A stretch of DNA of 17,674 nt, from the NCBI GenBank assembly GCA_964407165.1, contig CAYOUJ010000049.1, positions 1 to 17,674 of the forward strand, read 5' to 3'. This DNA comes from CAZPKH01 sp964407165. Lineage in GTDB: Bacteria; Bacteroidota; Bacteroidia; Bacteroidales; Muribaculaceae. Of this stretch, positions 3,998-12,300 are shown one piece after another (position 1 is the stretch's first letter; the number at the start of each line of letters is the position of its first letter). The notes under the pieces were generated by a model. The model was given only the letters and a program-made list of their open reading frames with translations. It had not been told where the DNA came from and did not search any database. Position numbers and translations under genes: made by a program.

Positions 3998-6900
3998 TTA
4001 TTTGATGAGGACTTTGCGGGCGGCGGGGCGCGAGGGCGCGGCTCCGCTCCCGGCGGGGGTGCGGGTGACCTCTATCACTATGGTGCCGGGCTGCGGGTCT
4101 AAGACGCGCACGCCTTGCAGGGTGTAATATTCGCGGGTGCCGTCAAGGGCGTCGATGCCCACGGCGTCGATGCCGGAGTTGCCGGTGATGGTGAAGGTGT
4201 AGGTGCGGGAGTAGTCGCCGCAGGTGACGGTGAGCCAACCCTCGCCGCTCTCGACGTTGCTCCAGGCCTCGCCGTCCTTGAGGTCGAAGGTCGGGGAGGC
4301 CGTCCACTCGATGCCGTCGAGCGACGAGCAGAGGGTGACGGGCAGGGAGACGTTGTCGGCGCTGTTGCCCTCGCTGAAGGCGAAGTAGGCGGCGGCAGCC
4401 TTGGCGGCGTCGATGTCAGAGAGGCTCTTGAGCATCGGGAAGGCCAGCGCGCGGTAGACGTAATTGTCGCCGAGGGGGGCGCTGATGAGCGAGTCGGCGC
4501 TGACGCCGCCGGTGCCGAGGTGGTAGCAGTTGGTCAGCACGAGATTGTCATGGGTGATGGCGCAGATGACGCCCACGGCGGTGTCGTAGCAGTCGGCGAT
4601 GGAGCAGACGGCGGGGTTGGTGTCGCTGAACATGTTGGCGATGCCGCTGACGGCGGAGGTGCCGCTGACGGCGCCGACGTTGTAGCATGAGCTGACGCGG
4701 GAGTAGCCGCCGCCGACGATGCCTGCGGCGTAATAGCTCGCGGTGGTGACCGTGCCGTAGTTGAAGCAGCGGTTGACGCTGACGGAGTTGGTGTATTCGT
4801 TGCATACGCCGACAATGCCGCCGCCGAACATTGCGCAGTCGACGGCGCCGACGTTGTAGCTGTCGTTGACGGTGATGCCGCCGGAGTTTGCGGCGAAGCC
4901 GATGATGCCGCCGCAGCTGGTGGAGCCGAAGTCAATGAGGGCGTGCCCCGAGATGGTGGCGGCGTTGTAGCAGGAGTCGACTGTTACGGTGCCGGGCCAC
5001 TTGTAGGCGTAGCCGAGGATGCCACCGACGTATCCGCTGGCGGTGGAGGCGACGGTTGAGCAGTCGTTGTAGCAGCGGCGGAAGGCGACTGTTGTGCCGC
5101 TGCCGGCGTTGGTGTAGCCGACGATGCCGCCGACGTAGATGCCCTGTGCGGTGACGTCGCCATGGTTGGCGCAGCCGGTGAAGGTGGCGCCGGTCTGCAC
5201 GTATCCGGCGATGCCGCCGATGAGACCTGCCGAGGGAGCGCTGACGGCACCGAAGTTCTCACAGTCGATGTAGGTCAGGTTGGTCGACATGCCCACGATG
5301 CCGCCGGTGCAGGCGTTGTCGGGGAGGCCTGACTGGTTGGGATACGTGGCCTTGATGGCGCCGTAGTTGGCGCAGCGGGTGAGGGTTGCGCCGCCGTTGA
5401 CCTCCTGGCCCATGATGCCGCCGGAGTAGCGCACGGCGGTGACGGAGGCATAGTTGACGCAATCGGTGATGTCGGCGCCGTAGTTTGCGCCGACGATGGC
5501 GCCGGTGCCCAAGGGCCAGCCGTCAGGTGTCAGGGCCTCGACGGAGCAGGTGGCGTCGACGGTGATGCTGTCGAGCGTGGCGTTGTTGCGTGCGCAGACC
5601 ATGGCCACGTTGGAGGCGCCGATGATGTGGCAGTCGGAGAAGGTGATGTTGCGGATAACGGCTCCCGTGCCGGTGCAGGGGAACATGGCGACAATCTGGG
5701 CCGTCGAGTCGGCGTAGTTGATGTTTTTGATGACGTGTCCGGCGCCGTCGAAGTTTCCTAAGAAGAGGTAAGTGGAGGGTCCGACGGGACGGAATACGGT
5801 GTCGGCGAAGTCCAGGTCGGCGGTGACGCGGAGATATTCACCCTCGAAGTTGAGGCCCAGGTCGGTGGCCATGCTGACGAAGGCGAGGTAGTCGTCGACG
5901 GAGGAGATGAGGTAGGGGGCATACTCGGTGCCGGAGCCTTGCAGCTGCGCCGGTATGTTTGTGACGGCGAACGGCATGGTCCAGCCGTCGTTCATCAGGG
6001 TGATGGTGTCGGCGGTGGCCTCGGCGACGCGGGTGGCGAGGATGACGCCGTCGGCTATGGTGAATGAGCCGTTTGCGCTGGTGGCGGTGACGTCGGCGGC
6101 GGTGCTGATGCGTGCGGAGCCGGAGAAGTTGGTGACGCTCTTGCCGCCGTCGATGACGAAGTATGTTGCGACGGCCTTTGCGACGTCAGGGGTTGTCACC
6201 TCGCGCAGCTGCGGGTATAGCCCGGAGGTGAACGTCCAGGTGTCGGCGTCGAATCCCTCGGGGGCGGTGCCGGAGGTGAGGACGGTGGTGCTCAGCCCGG
6301 TCATGCCGTCGAGCGGGCCGCTGGAGGTGGCGGACAGGCCGGCGAGCTGGGCATCGTAATAGTTGTCGGCGATGGTGGCGTAGGTGGTTGAGGAGGGCCT
6401 GGTGCCTACCACGGCGCCGGCGACGCCCGTGTCGGTGCTGCGCGGCATGATGCGGCCGATGTTGAGGCAGCGGGTGATTACTAACTGGTTGGTGGCCGAT
6501 GCCGAAGACTGTCCGGCGATGCCGCCGAGGGTCTTGAAGCCGGTGAGGGTGCCCACGTTGAGGCAGTCGACGTACGAGCCGCCGGTGGCGTAGCCGGTGA
6601 TGCCGCCGATGTAGCCGTAGGTGGGCGACGAGGTGGTCACCGCGGCGGAGTTGACGGAGCAGCTGACGCGCACGCGGCCGTAGGCGGCGATGCCGCCGGC
6701 ATATTGGAACGCGTTGACCGTGCCCTGCATCGAGCAGGCATCCATGCAGAGGGTGTCGGCGCTGTTGACGTAGCCGACGACGCCGCCGACATAGTTGGCG
6801 CCTGTGGTGTCGGCGGAGCATACGGTGCCGCTGACGTGGCAGTTGGAGACGTAGGTGTTCCCCGCGCCGTAGGCGTACCCGACCACGCCGCCGACGTAGC

Positions 6901-8932
6901 AGAATCCGCGGACGTATGCGTCTTTGAGGGTCACGGAGCTGACGGAGGCGCCGGCGTTGATGGCGCCGAAGAGGCCCACGCAGCAATACTGGCTGGCCGT
7001 CACGGCCGGGGCGCCGGAGGCCTGGAGGGCGAAGAGGTCGATGTGGAGGTTGCTGATGGTGTGGCCGCCGCCGTCGTAATGTCCGGAGAAGGAGCGCTTC
7101 TCGTAAGCCTTGGTGCCGATGGCGCCGGAGGCGATGCCCTGGAAGTCGGCGCCTGCGAGGTCAAGGTCGGCCGTCTGGCGCAGGAAGATGCCCTCGAGGG
7201 TCTCACCCTGCTCGTTGACCACGAAGGCGAGGTTCTGCAGGTGTTGCACCGTGGCGATGATGTACGGGTCGGCCTCCGTGCCCGAGCCGCCGCCGAACTG
7301 CTCGGCGAGCGTCGGGTAGTAGAAGAGGCTGAAGGCGCGGCTGACGCCTGCCGCGCTCAGGGTCAGCGTGTCGGCGTAAACGCCGGAGACAGTCGGGGGG
7401 CAGACCTTGCCGTCGGCGATGTAAAATCCGGAGCCGTTGGCAAGGGCGGCGGTGGTGCCGGCGACGGTGGTGGAGATGACGGCGGCGCTGTGCATGTCCG
7501 TTGGATATGTGCCCTCGGGGAGGGTGAAGTATAGCGAGGCGGCGGTGACAGCGGCGTCAGCGGCGCCGTCGGCCGTGCACAGCGTCTGCGGCACGGGATA
7601 GCGCCCCTCGGCGGCCGTGAAGCCGGTAAGGGAGGAGGGGAGGGTGCCCGCGGTCCAGTAGGCGGTGGGCTGTCCCTCGCAGCCGGTAACGTAGTCGGCC
7701 ATGCCGGAAACGACGCCGGTCAGGTCGGCCATCTGCGTGTCCCAGTAGCAGTTCTCGACGCGGGCCGTGGTGGTGGTGACGATGGTAGTGCCGCCGACGA
7801 TGGCGCCCGGATTGGAGCCGGCGAACACTTGGCCGAAGGAGGCGCAGCGGCGCACGTAGCCGTAGTCGACGGTGGCGTTGTTGAGGTGCTGCGACTCGCC
7901 GGTGATGCCGCCGGCGTAGCCGTCGACGGTGGTGACGCGGCCGTAGTTGGCGCACCCTTCTATGTTGGCGCCGTAGCCGCGGCCGGCGATGCCGCCGGCA
8001 TACTGCTTGGCGGCGTATACGCTGCCGACGTTGACGCAGCCGGTGATGTTATAGCAAGCCGTGGCCGTGGCGGCGGGGTTGTAGCCGCTGATGCCGCCGA
8101 CGTAGGCGAGGGTGGTGCATGCGGTGGAGGTGTTGAAGCTGCCGTCGACGCTCACGTCGCCGGTGTTCACGCAATAGGTGACGTGGCCCTTGTTGTAGCC
8201 CACGATGCCGCCGGCGTAGGTGTTGCCGACCTTTACGGACGCCTTGTTGAAGCAGTTGGTGACGGTGGTGGCGTTGTCGCCCGTGCCGTAGGTGTTTGCC
8301 ACGATGCCGCCGCCGTAGCTGTACCAGGCCTCGACCTGTCCGTCGGTGACGATGTTCTCGATGCGGCAGGCGTTGCCGTAGGCGTTGCCGACGGCTATGG
8401 CCGCGTAGTTCCACGAGCGCACGGAGGCGTTGGTGAACTTGATGTTCTTGACCGTGCAGCCCGTGGCGGTGGTGGTGAAGCCGAGGGTGCCGACGAAGCC
8501 CACGTAGTTGGTGCCGGTGTTAGCCTTGGCGGGGGTGGTTGCCTTGCCCGTCTCGGGGTCGTAATAGTTGCCGTCGATGGTCATGTTGGCGACGGTATGC
8601 CCCTGGCCGTCGATGTTGCCGCCGAAGTAATAAGATGTGGAGGGGGCGTTTGCGCCGTCGGCGGGACGAGTGCCGATGCCGCGGAAACCGGTGACGCCGG
8701 CCATATCGATGTCGGCGCCGAGCACGAAGTAGAGCCCGTTGCAGTGATACTCAAAGTTGGTGTTTGCGCCGTAGGCGGTGTTGACCTTTTCGGCCAGCTC
8801 GGAGATGTGCGCGGCCGTGGTGAGCACATAGGGGTCGGCTTGGGTGCCCGAGCCGGTGAAGGTGAACTCCACGGCAGCCGAGGCCGATAGCGAAGCCATC
8901 AAGGTGGCTGCAAAAAGTAAGCGGTGTTTCAT
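3998..8932 (-). CDS. giant secreted GLUG-repeat protein, paralogue 1
   Basis: 1644 aa from the ATG at 8932, chosen because it begins a clean signal peptide (MKHRLLFAATLMASLSASA, then AVEFTF); the open frame extends further only through repeats and Ns. Three similar modules start near residues 25, 547 and 999, each opening with GSGT-x4-PY(V/L/I)I or similar, then a DxD(M/L)AG step and F-x-G-x3-G-x-GH. Each is followed by GLUG-type repeats such as YAGGIVGYN and YVGGIVGYT, about 18 in all by eye, interleaved with NCVNTGDV-like rungs, which suggests a long parallel beta-helix. Beta-sandwich-like linkers separate the modules. The end (YYTLQGVRV...PGTIVIEV...ARKVLIK) resembles a Por/type IX sorting tail. 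Likely exported or surface-bound, perhaps an adhesin; no catalytic motif is seen. A palindromic element lies within the last 20 codons. The 3' end is very GC-rich. Confidence 0.85.
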   Translation of the reverse strand: MKHRLLFAATLMASLSASAAVEFTFTGSGTQADPYVLTTAAHISELAEKVNTAYGANTNFEYHCNGLYFVLGADIDMAGVTGFRGIGTRPADGANAPSTSYYFGGNIDGQGHTVANMTIDGNYYDPETGKATTPAKANTGTNYVGFVGTLGFTTTATGCTVKNIKFTNASVRSWNYAAIAVGNAYGNACRIENIVTDGQVEAWYSYGGGIVANTYGTGDNATTVTNCFNKASVKVGNTYAGGIVGYNKGHVTYCVNTGDVSVDGSFNTSTACTTLAYVGGISGYNPAATATACYNITGCVNVGSVYAAKQYAGGIAGRGYGANIEGCANYGRVTTVDGYAGGITGESQHLNNATVDYGYVRRCASFGQVFAGSNPGAIVGGTTIVTTTTARVENCYWDTQMADLTGVVSGMADYVTGCEGQPTAYWTAGTLPSSLTGFTAAEGRYPVPQTLCTADGAADAAVTAASLYFTLPEGTYPTDMHSAAVISTTVAGTTAALANGSGFYIADGKVCPPTVSGVYADTLTLSAAGVSRAFSLFYYPTLAEQFGGGSGTEADPYIIATVQHLQNLAFVVNEQGETLEGIFLRQTADLDLAGADFQGIASGAIGTKAYEKRSFSGHYDGGGHTISNLHIDLFALQASGAPAVTASQYCCVGLFGAINAGASVSSVTLKDAYVRGFCYVGGVVGYAYGAGNTYVSNCHVSGTVCSADTTGANYVGGVVGYVNSADTLCMDACSMQGTVNAFQYAGGIAAYGRVRVSCSVNSAAVTTSSPTYGYIGGITGYATGGSYVDCLNVGTLTGFKTLGGIAGQSSASATNQLVITRCLNIGRIMPRSTDTGVAGAVVGTRPSSTTYATIADNYYDAQLAGLSATSSGPLDGMTGLSTTVLTSGTAPEGFDADTWTFTSGLYPQLREVTTPDVAKAVATYFVIDGGKSVTNFSGSARISTAADVTATSANGSFTIADGVILATRVAEATADTITLMNDGWTMPFAVTNIPAQLQGSGTEYAPYLISSVDDYLAFVSMATDLGLNFEGEYLRVTADLDFADTVFRPVGPSTYLFLGNFDGAGHVIKNINYADSTAQIVAMFPCTGTGAVIRNITFSDCHIIGASNVAMVCARNNATLDSITVDATCSVEALTPDGWPLGTGAIVGANYGADITDCVNYASVTAVRYSGGIMGQEVNGGATLTRCANYGAIKATYPNQSGLPDNACTGGIVGMSTNLTYIDCENFGAVSAPSAGLIGGIAGYVQTGATFTGCANHGDVTAQGIYVGGIVGYTNAGSGTTVAFRRCYNDCSTVASTASGYVGGILGYAYKWPGTVTVDSCYNAATISGHALIDFGSTSCGGIIGFAANSGGITVNDSYNVGAVDCAMFGGGIVGVCNEYTNSVSVNRCFNYGTVTTASYYAAGIVGGGYSRVSSCYNVGAVSGTSAVSGIANMFSDTNPAVCSIADCYDTAVGVICAITHDNLVLTNCYHLGTGGVSADSLISAPLGDNYVYRALAFPMLKSLSDIDAAKAAAAYFAFSEGNSADNVSLPVTLCSSLDGIEWTASPTFDLKDGEAWSNVESGEGWLTVTCGDYSRTYTFTITGNSGIDAVGIDALDGTREYYTLQGVRVLDPQPGTIVIEVTRTPAGSGAAPSRPAARKVLIK
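4022..4050. repeat. AGGG-capped palindromic element inside a coding sequence
   Basis: Within the last codons of the GLUG gene the plus strand carries GGCGGGGC, the cap GCGAGGGCGC, then GGCTCCGCTCC: a diverged stem-type-A unit with one arm mismatch. On the coding strand it supplies GSGAAPSRPA, just before the tail ARKVLIK. The paralogue at 9315 has no such segment and is about six residues shorter here. It looks like an in-frame insertion. Confidence 0.6.
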
Positions 8933-8953
8933 AAGGTAAAATGTATTTTGGGC

Positions 8954-8961
8954 GCAAGTTA
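8954..8961 (-). promoter_or_regulatory. -7 element of GLUG paralogue 1 promoter
   Basis: On the minus strand 8961-8954 reads TAACTTGC, one base off TAnnTTTG and very close to the TAAATTGC before paralogue 2. The -33 box is unclear: TTTA lies 22 bases upstream, TTTG only 12. The leader would be about 15-20 bases. Confidence 0.4.
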
Positions 8962-8990
8962 CGAAAAAAATTGCAAAGGCGGATAAAAAA

Positions 8991-9230
8991 ATGGAGCGGG
9001 GCGCGAGGGCGCTGCCCCGCTCCAAAAAAANNNNNNNNNNNNNNNNNNNNNNNNNNNNNNNNNNNNNNNNNNNNNNNNNNNNNNNNNNNNNNNNNNNNNN
9101 NNNNNNNNNNNNNNNNNNNNNNNNNNNNNNGCTGCCCCGCTCCAAAAAAAGGGAAGCGGGGCGCGAGGGCGCTGCCCCGCTCCAAAAAAAGGGAAGCGGG
9201 GCGCGAGGGCGCTGCCCCGCTCCAATAAAA
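8991..9230. repeat. 40-bp tandem array of AGGG-capped hairpins, stem type A, with gap
   Basis: Complete units at 8991-9030, 9151-9190 and 9191-9230 and a half unit at 9131-9150. The common unit is GGGAAGCGGGGCGCG, AGGG, CGCTGCCCCGCTCC and an A-run; the first unit has GGAGCGGGGC and forms a perfect 10-bp lower stem (8993-9002 with 9014-9023). The scaffold gap falls inside the array, so the true copy number is unknown. Confidence 0.85.
9031..9130. other. assembly gap (100 Ns)
   Basis: Exactly 100 Ns, the conventional placeholder for a scaffold gap of unknown size, with the same 40-bp repeat unit on both sides. The real distance and any content between the two GLUG genes cannot be known from this sequence. 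Confidence 0.95.
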
Positions 9231-9261
9231 GGAGCGGCCCCGCCGGGGTGGCGGGGCCGCT
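9222..9261 (-). terminator. terminator of GLUG paralogue 2
   Basis: Read on the minus strand, AGCGGCCCCGCC (9261-9250) pairs with GGCGGGGCCGCT (9244-9233) around a five-base loop, 12 perfect GC-rich pairs. It is followed by CCTTTTATTGG. Placed 54 bases after the stop codon at 9315, this is the best terminator in the window. Confidence 0.75.
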
Positions 9262-9288
9262 TAAGGCTTGCGGCCAAGGCAGGGATGA

Positions 9289-9306
9289 GCGGCCGGGGAC
9301 GGCCGC
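9289..9306. repeat. GCGGCCG hairpin in GLUG paralogue 2 3' flank
   Basis: GCGGCCG (9289-9295) pairs with CGGCCGC (9300-9306) around GGGA. Together with its flanks (9269-9316) it matches 2490-2531 nearly base for base, showing that the two sites share a common origin. Confidence 0.65.
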
Positions 9307-9314
9307 CCTCCTGA

Positions 9315-12300
9315 TTATCGGATAATAACCTTCTTGGAGGTCACGGTGCCGTCGGCGTGGCGGGCGGCGCGGATGACGATGCTGCCCACTGACGGGTTGT
9401 TGACGGGCATGCCAAGCAGGTTGTAATACTGTACCTCTACCTCGTCGGCAGCGGCGCCGGTCTTGACGCTCTCGATGCCGGTGATGCCGGTGATGGTGAA
9501 GGTGTAGGTCTTGGAGTAGTCGCCGGCGGTGACGGTGAGGGTGCCCACGCCGCTCTCTACGCTTGAGTAGGCCTTGTTGTACTCGAGTACGAAGTTGGTG
9601 CCGGTCCACTCGATGCCTTCAATCGACTCGCAGAAGGTGATGACGTCGTTTACATAGTCAACGGTGTTGCCCTCGGAGAGGAGGAAGTAAGCGGCGTTGA
9701 CCTTTGCGATGTCGAGGTCGGCAAGGGTCTTGACCATCGGGAAGGCGATGGCGTTGTAGACGTAGTTGTCGCCCATGGGCGCGTTCATCAGCGAGTCGGC
9801 GGTGACAGCCGAGCCCTTGGCGTCGTCAGCGCCGACGGGGAGGGTGCTGAGGAAGTAGTTGCCCGAGAAGGTGGCCTCGGCGTTGTAGACGCCGCAGATG
9901 TTGCTGGTGTAGAGGTCTTTCTCGGTATCGGCGGAGGTGACCTTGCCGATGTTGTAGCAGTTCTTGACAGCGCAAACGGGGCCTACGGCGGAGGCGGTGG
10001 CGAAGTTTGCGATGCCGGAGACGTACTGCAGGCCCTTGACCTCGCCGACGTTGTAGCAGCTCTCGATCACGGCGGTGCTGAAGCCGAAGATGCCGGCTGC
10101 ATAGCCTGCGGAGGTGGAGGAGGAGGCGTCGATGTTGCCGAAGTTGGCGCAACGGATGATCTGTGCGGGCTGCTCGCAGAAGGAGGAGCTGTAGGCGCAG
10201 TCGCCGGCGATGCCGCCGATGTAGGCGGTGGTGCAGTCGATGGCTTCGACGTCGCCGTAGTTGTAGCAGTCACTGATGGTGCAGTCGATGCTCGAGACGA
10301 TGCCGAGGATGCCGCCGGTGTAGCCGTAGTTGTTGCGGCCGATGATGCGTGCGGCGTTGTAGCAGCTGTCGATGGTGACGGAGGCGTCAGACGAGGCTGT
10401 GCACTTGGCATGCGCGAGTATGCCGGCGGTGTAGAGGGCGTTGCCGGCGGAGATGGTGTCGCAGTCGTTGTAGCACCCCTTGATGTTGAGGTAGCCGTGG
10501 GAGGTCAGCTCGGAGAGGCCGACGATGCCGGCGGTGTAGCCGCCCTCGGAGTAGACGATGCCGCGGTTTGCGCAGTCGGTGACGGAGCCGCTGGCGTAGA
10601 TCTCGCCGACGATGCCACCGACGGTCTTGGCGGTCTCACCGGCCACGCGGGCGTTGTTCTCGCAGTTGATGAAGTGTACGTACTTGCCCCAGCCGAGGAT
10701 GCCGCCGGCGTAGCAGTCGCCCGGGTTGTAAGAGGGCGCGCCGGAGGTGTTGGTGTTGATGTGGGGCTGGGTGGCGCTGACGGGGCCGTAGTTATAGCAG
10801 TTACGGAAGGTCACGCCGCCGGTGTTCTCCTGGCCGATGATGCCGCCGACATACTTGTAGCCGGTGACGGTGGCGTAGGAGGTGACGTTGCTGATGGTCT
10901 CGGCGCCGTAGGAGATGCCGGCGACGGTGCCGACGTTGCCGGAGGTGCCGGTGCCGGTGACGGCGCACTTGTCGTCAAACGAGATGCTGTCGATGACGGC
11001 GTAGTTGAGGGCGCAGAGGATGCCGATGTAGTTGGTGCCGCTGGCCTGTACGTTGGAGAACTTGATGTTGTGGATCTTGGCCGACGAGGTGGTCAGGGGG
11101 AACATGGCGGCCTTCTGCGTCTCGCTGACGATGGAGAAGTTGCTGAAGGTGTGGCCGCCGCCGTTGAAGTCGCCCATGAACTTGTAAGGCTCTGCGGGCA
11201 GGGTCTGGAACTCTTCGTCGGTCCAGTCAAGGTCTGCCGTCACGAGGAAGTAGTTGCCCTCGAATGTGGTGCCGGAGCCTTCAGCGAGCGAGACGATGCT
11301 GTTCCAGTCGGCGATGTCCTTGATCAGGTAGGGGCTCTCGGCGGTGCCGTCGCCGTCGAAGAGGCTGGGTATGTTGGTCATGTAGAAGCTTACTGCCCAG
11401 CCGTCGTTGACCAGCGTCAGGGTGTCGGTGGTGATGGCGGAGACGTGCTTGGCCGTGATCTTGCCGTCTTCGATGGTGTAGCCGTTGCCGTTTGAGAGGG
11501 TGGCGGTGATGGAGGCAGCGGTGGAGATGACGGCGGAGCCGGTGAAGTTGTCGATGCTCTGGCCGTCGGCGATGGTGAAGTAGGTGGCCACAGCCTTGGG
11601 CACGTCGGGGGTGGTGACGCTCTTGAGCTGCGGGTAGAGGCCTGCGGTATACGTCCAGTATTCGGCGTCGAGGCCCGTCAGGGCCGTTCCGGCGGTCAGC
11701 GAGTCGGTGGGGGTGGCGTTCACGCCCTCGAGCGGGCCGCCGCTGGTGGCAGTGATGCCGGCGAGCTGGCCGTCATAGTAGTTGTTGGCGTAGGTTACGT
11801 AGTTGGAGGTGACGGGGTTGCCCATGAAGGCGCCGAAGTAACCGGCCTGGCCGTCTACGCGGCCTATGGTGACGTTGCCGTCGATGGTCAGGGCGTTGAC
11901 AGCCGACGCTGACGAGCCGCCGCCGAGGATGCCGCCGATGTAGCGCTGGCCGTTAAGCGAGCCGACGTTGAGGCAGTTGGTGATGGAGCCGCCGTAGGCG
12001 TAGCCGCTGATGCCGCCCACGTATGACATTGCGGTCGCGGTGGCCATGGCCTTGGCGCTGGCGTAGATGGTGGCGGAGTTGACGCAGTTGCTGATGCGGC
12101 CGCGGCCGTAGGAGGTGATGCCGCCCATGTAGGCGTATGCGTGGATGGTGCCCTGCATCGAGCAGTTGCTGATATAGCAGGTGTCGGAGGCGGCGATGTA
12201 GCCGACGATGCCGCCTGCGTAGTTGGAGGTGGTGGTGTCGGCGGTGCAGACGGTGCCGCTGACGTGGCAGTTGTCGACGTAGGTGTAGCCGGCGCCTATG

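Noticed and set aside
8933..9277. Upstream extension of the first GLUG frame through the Ns
   Set aside because: The extra residues are hairpin repeat and gap, and a proper signal peptide starts at 8932.
10410..11495. Long antisense open frames within the GLUG genes (also 6186-6986, 6704-7534, 7829-8890, 12141-12911)
   Set aside because: They are low-complexity in composition (runs of A, D, G, V or R) and arise from high GC at third positions on the opposite strand.
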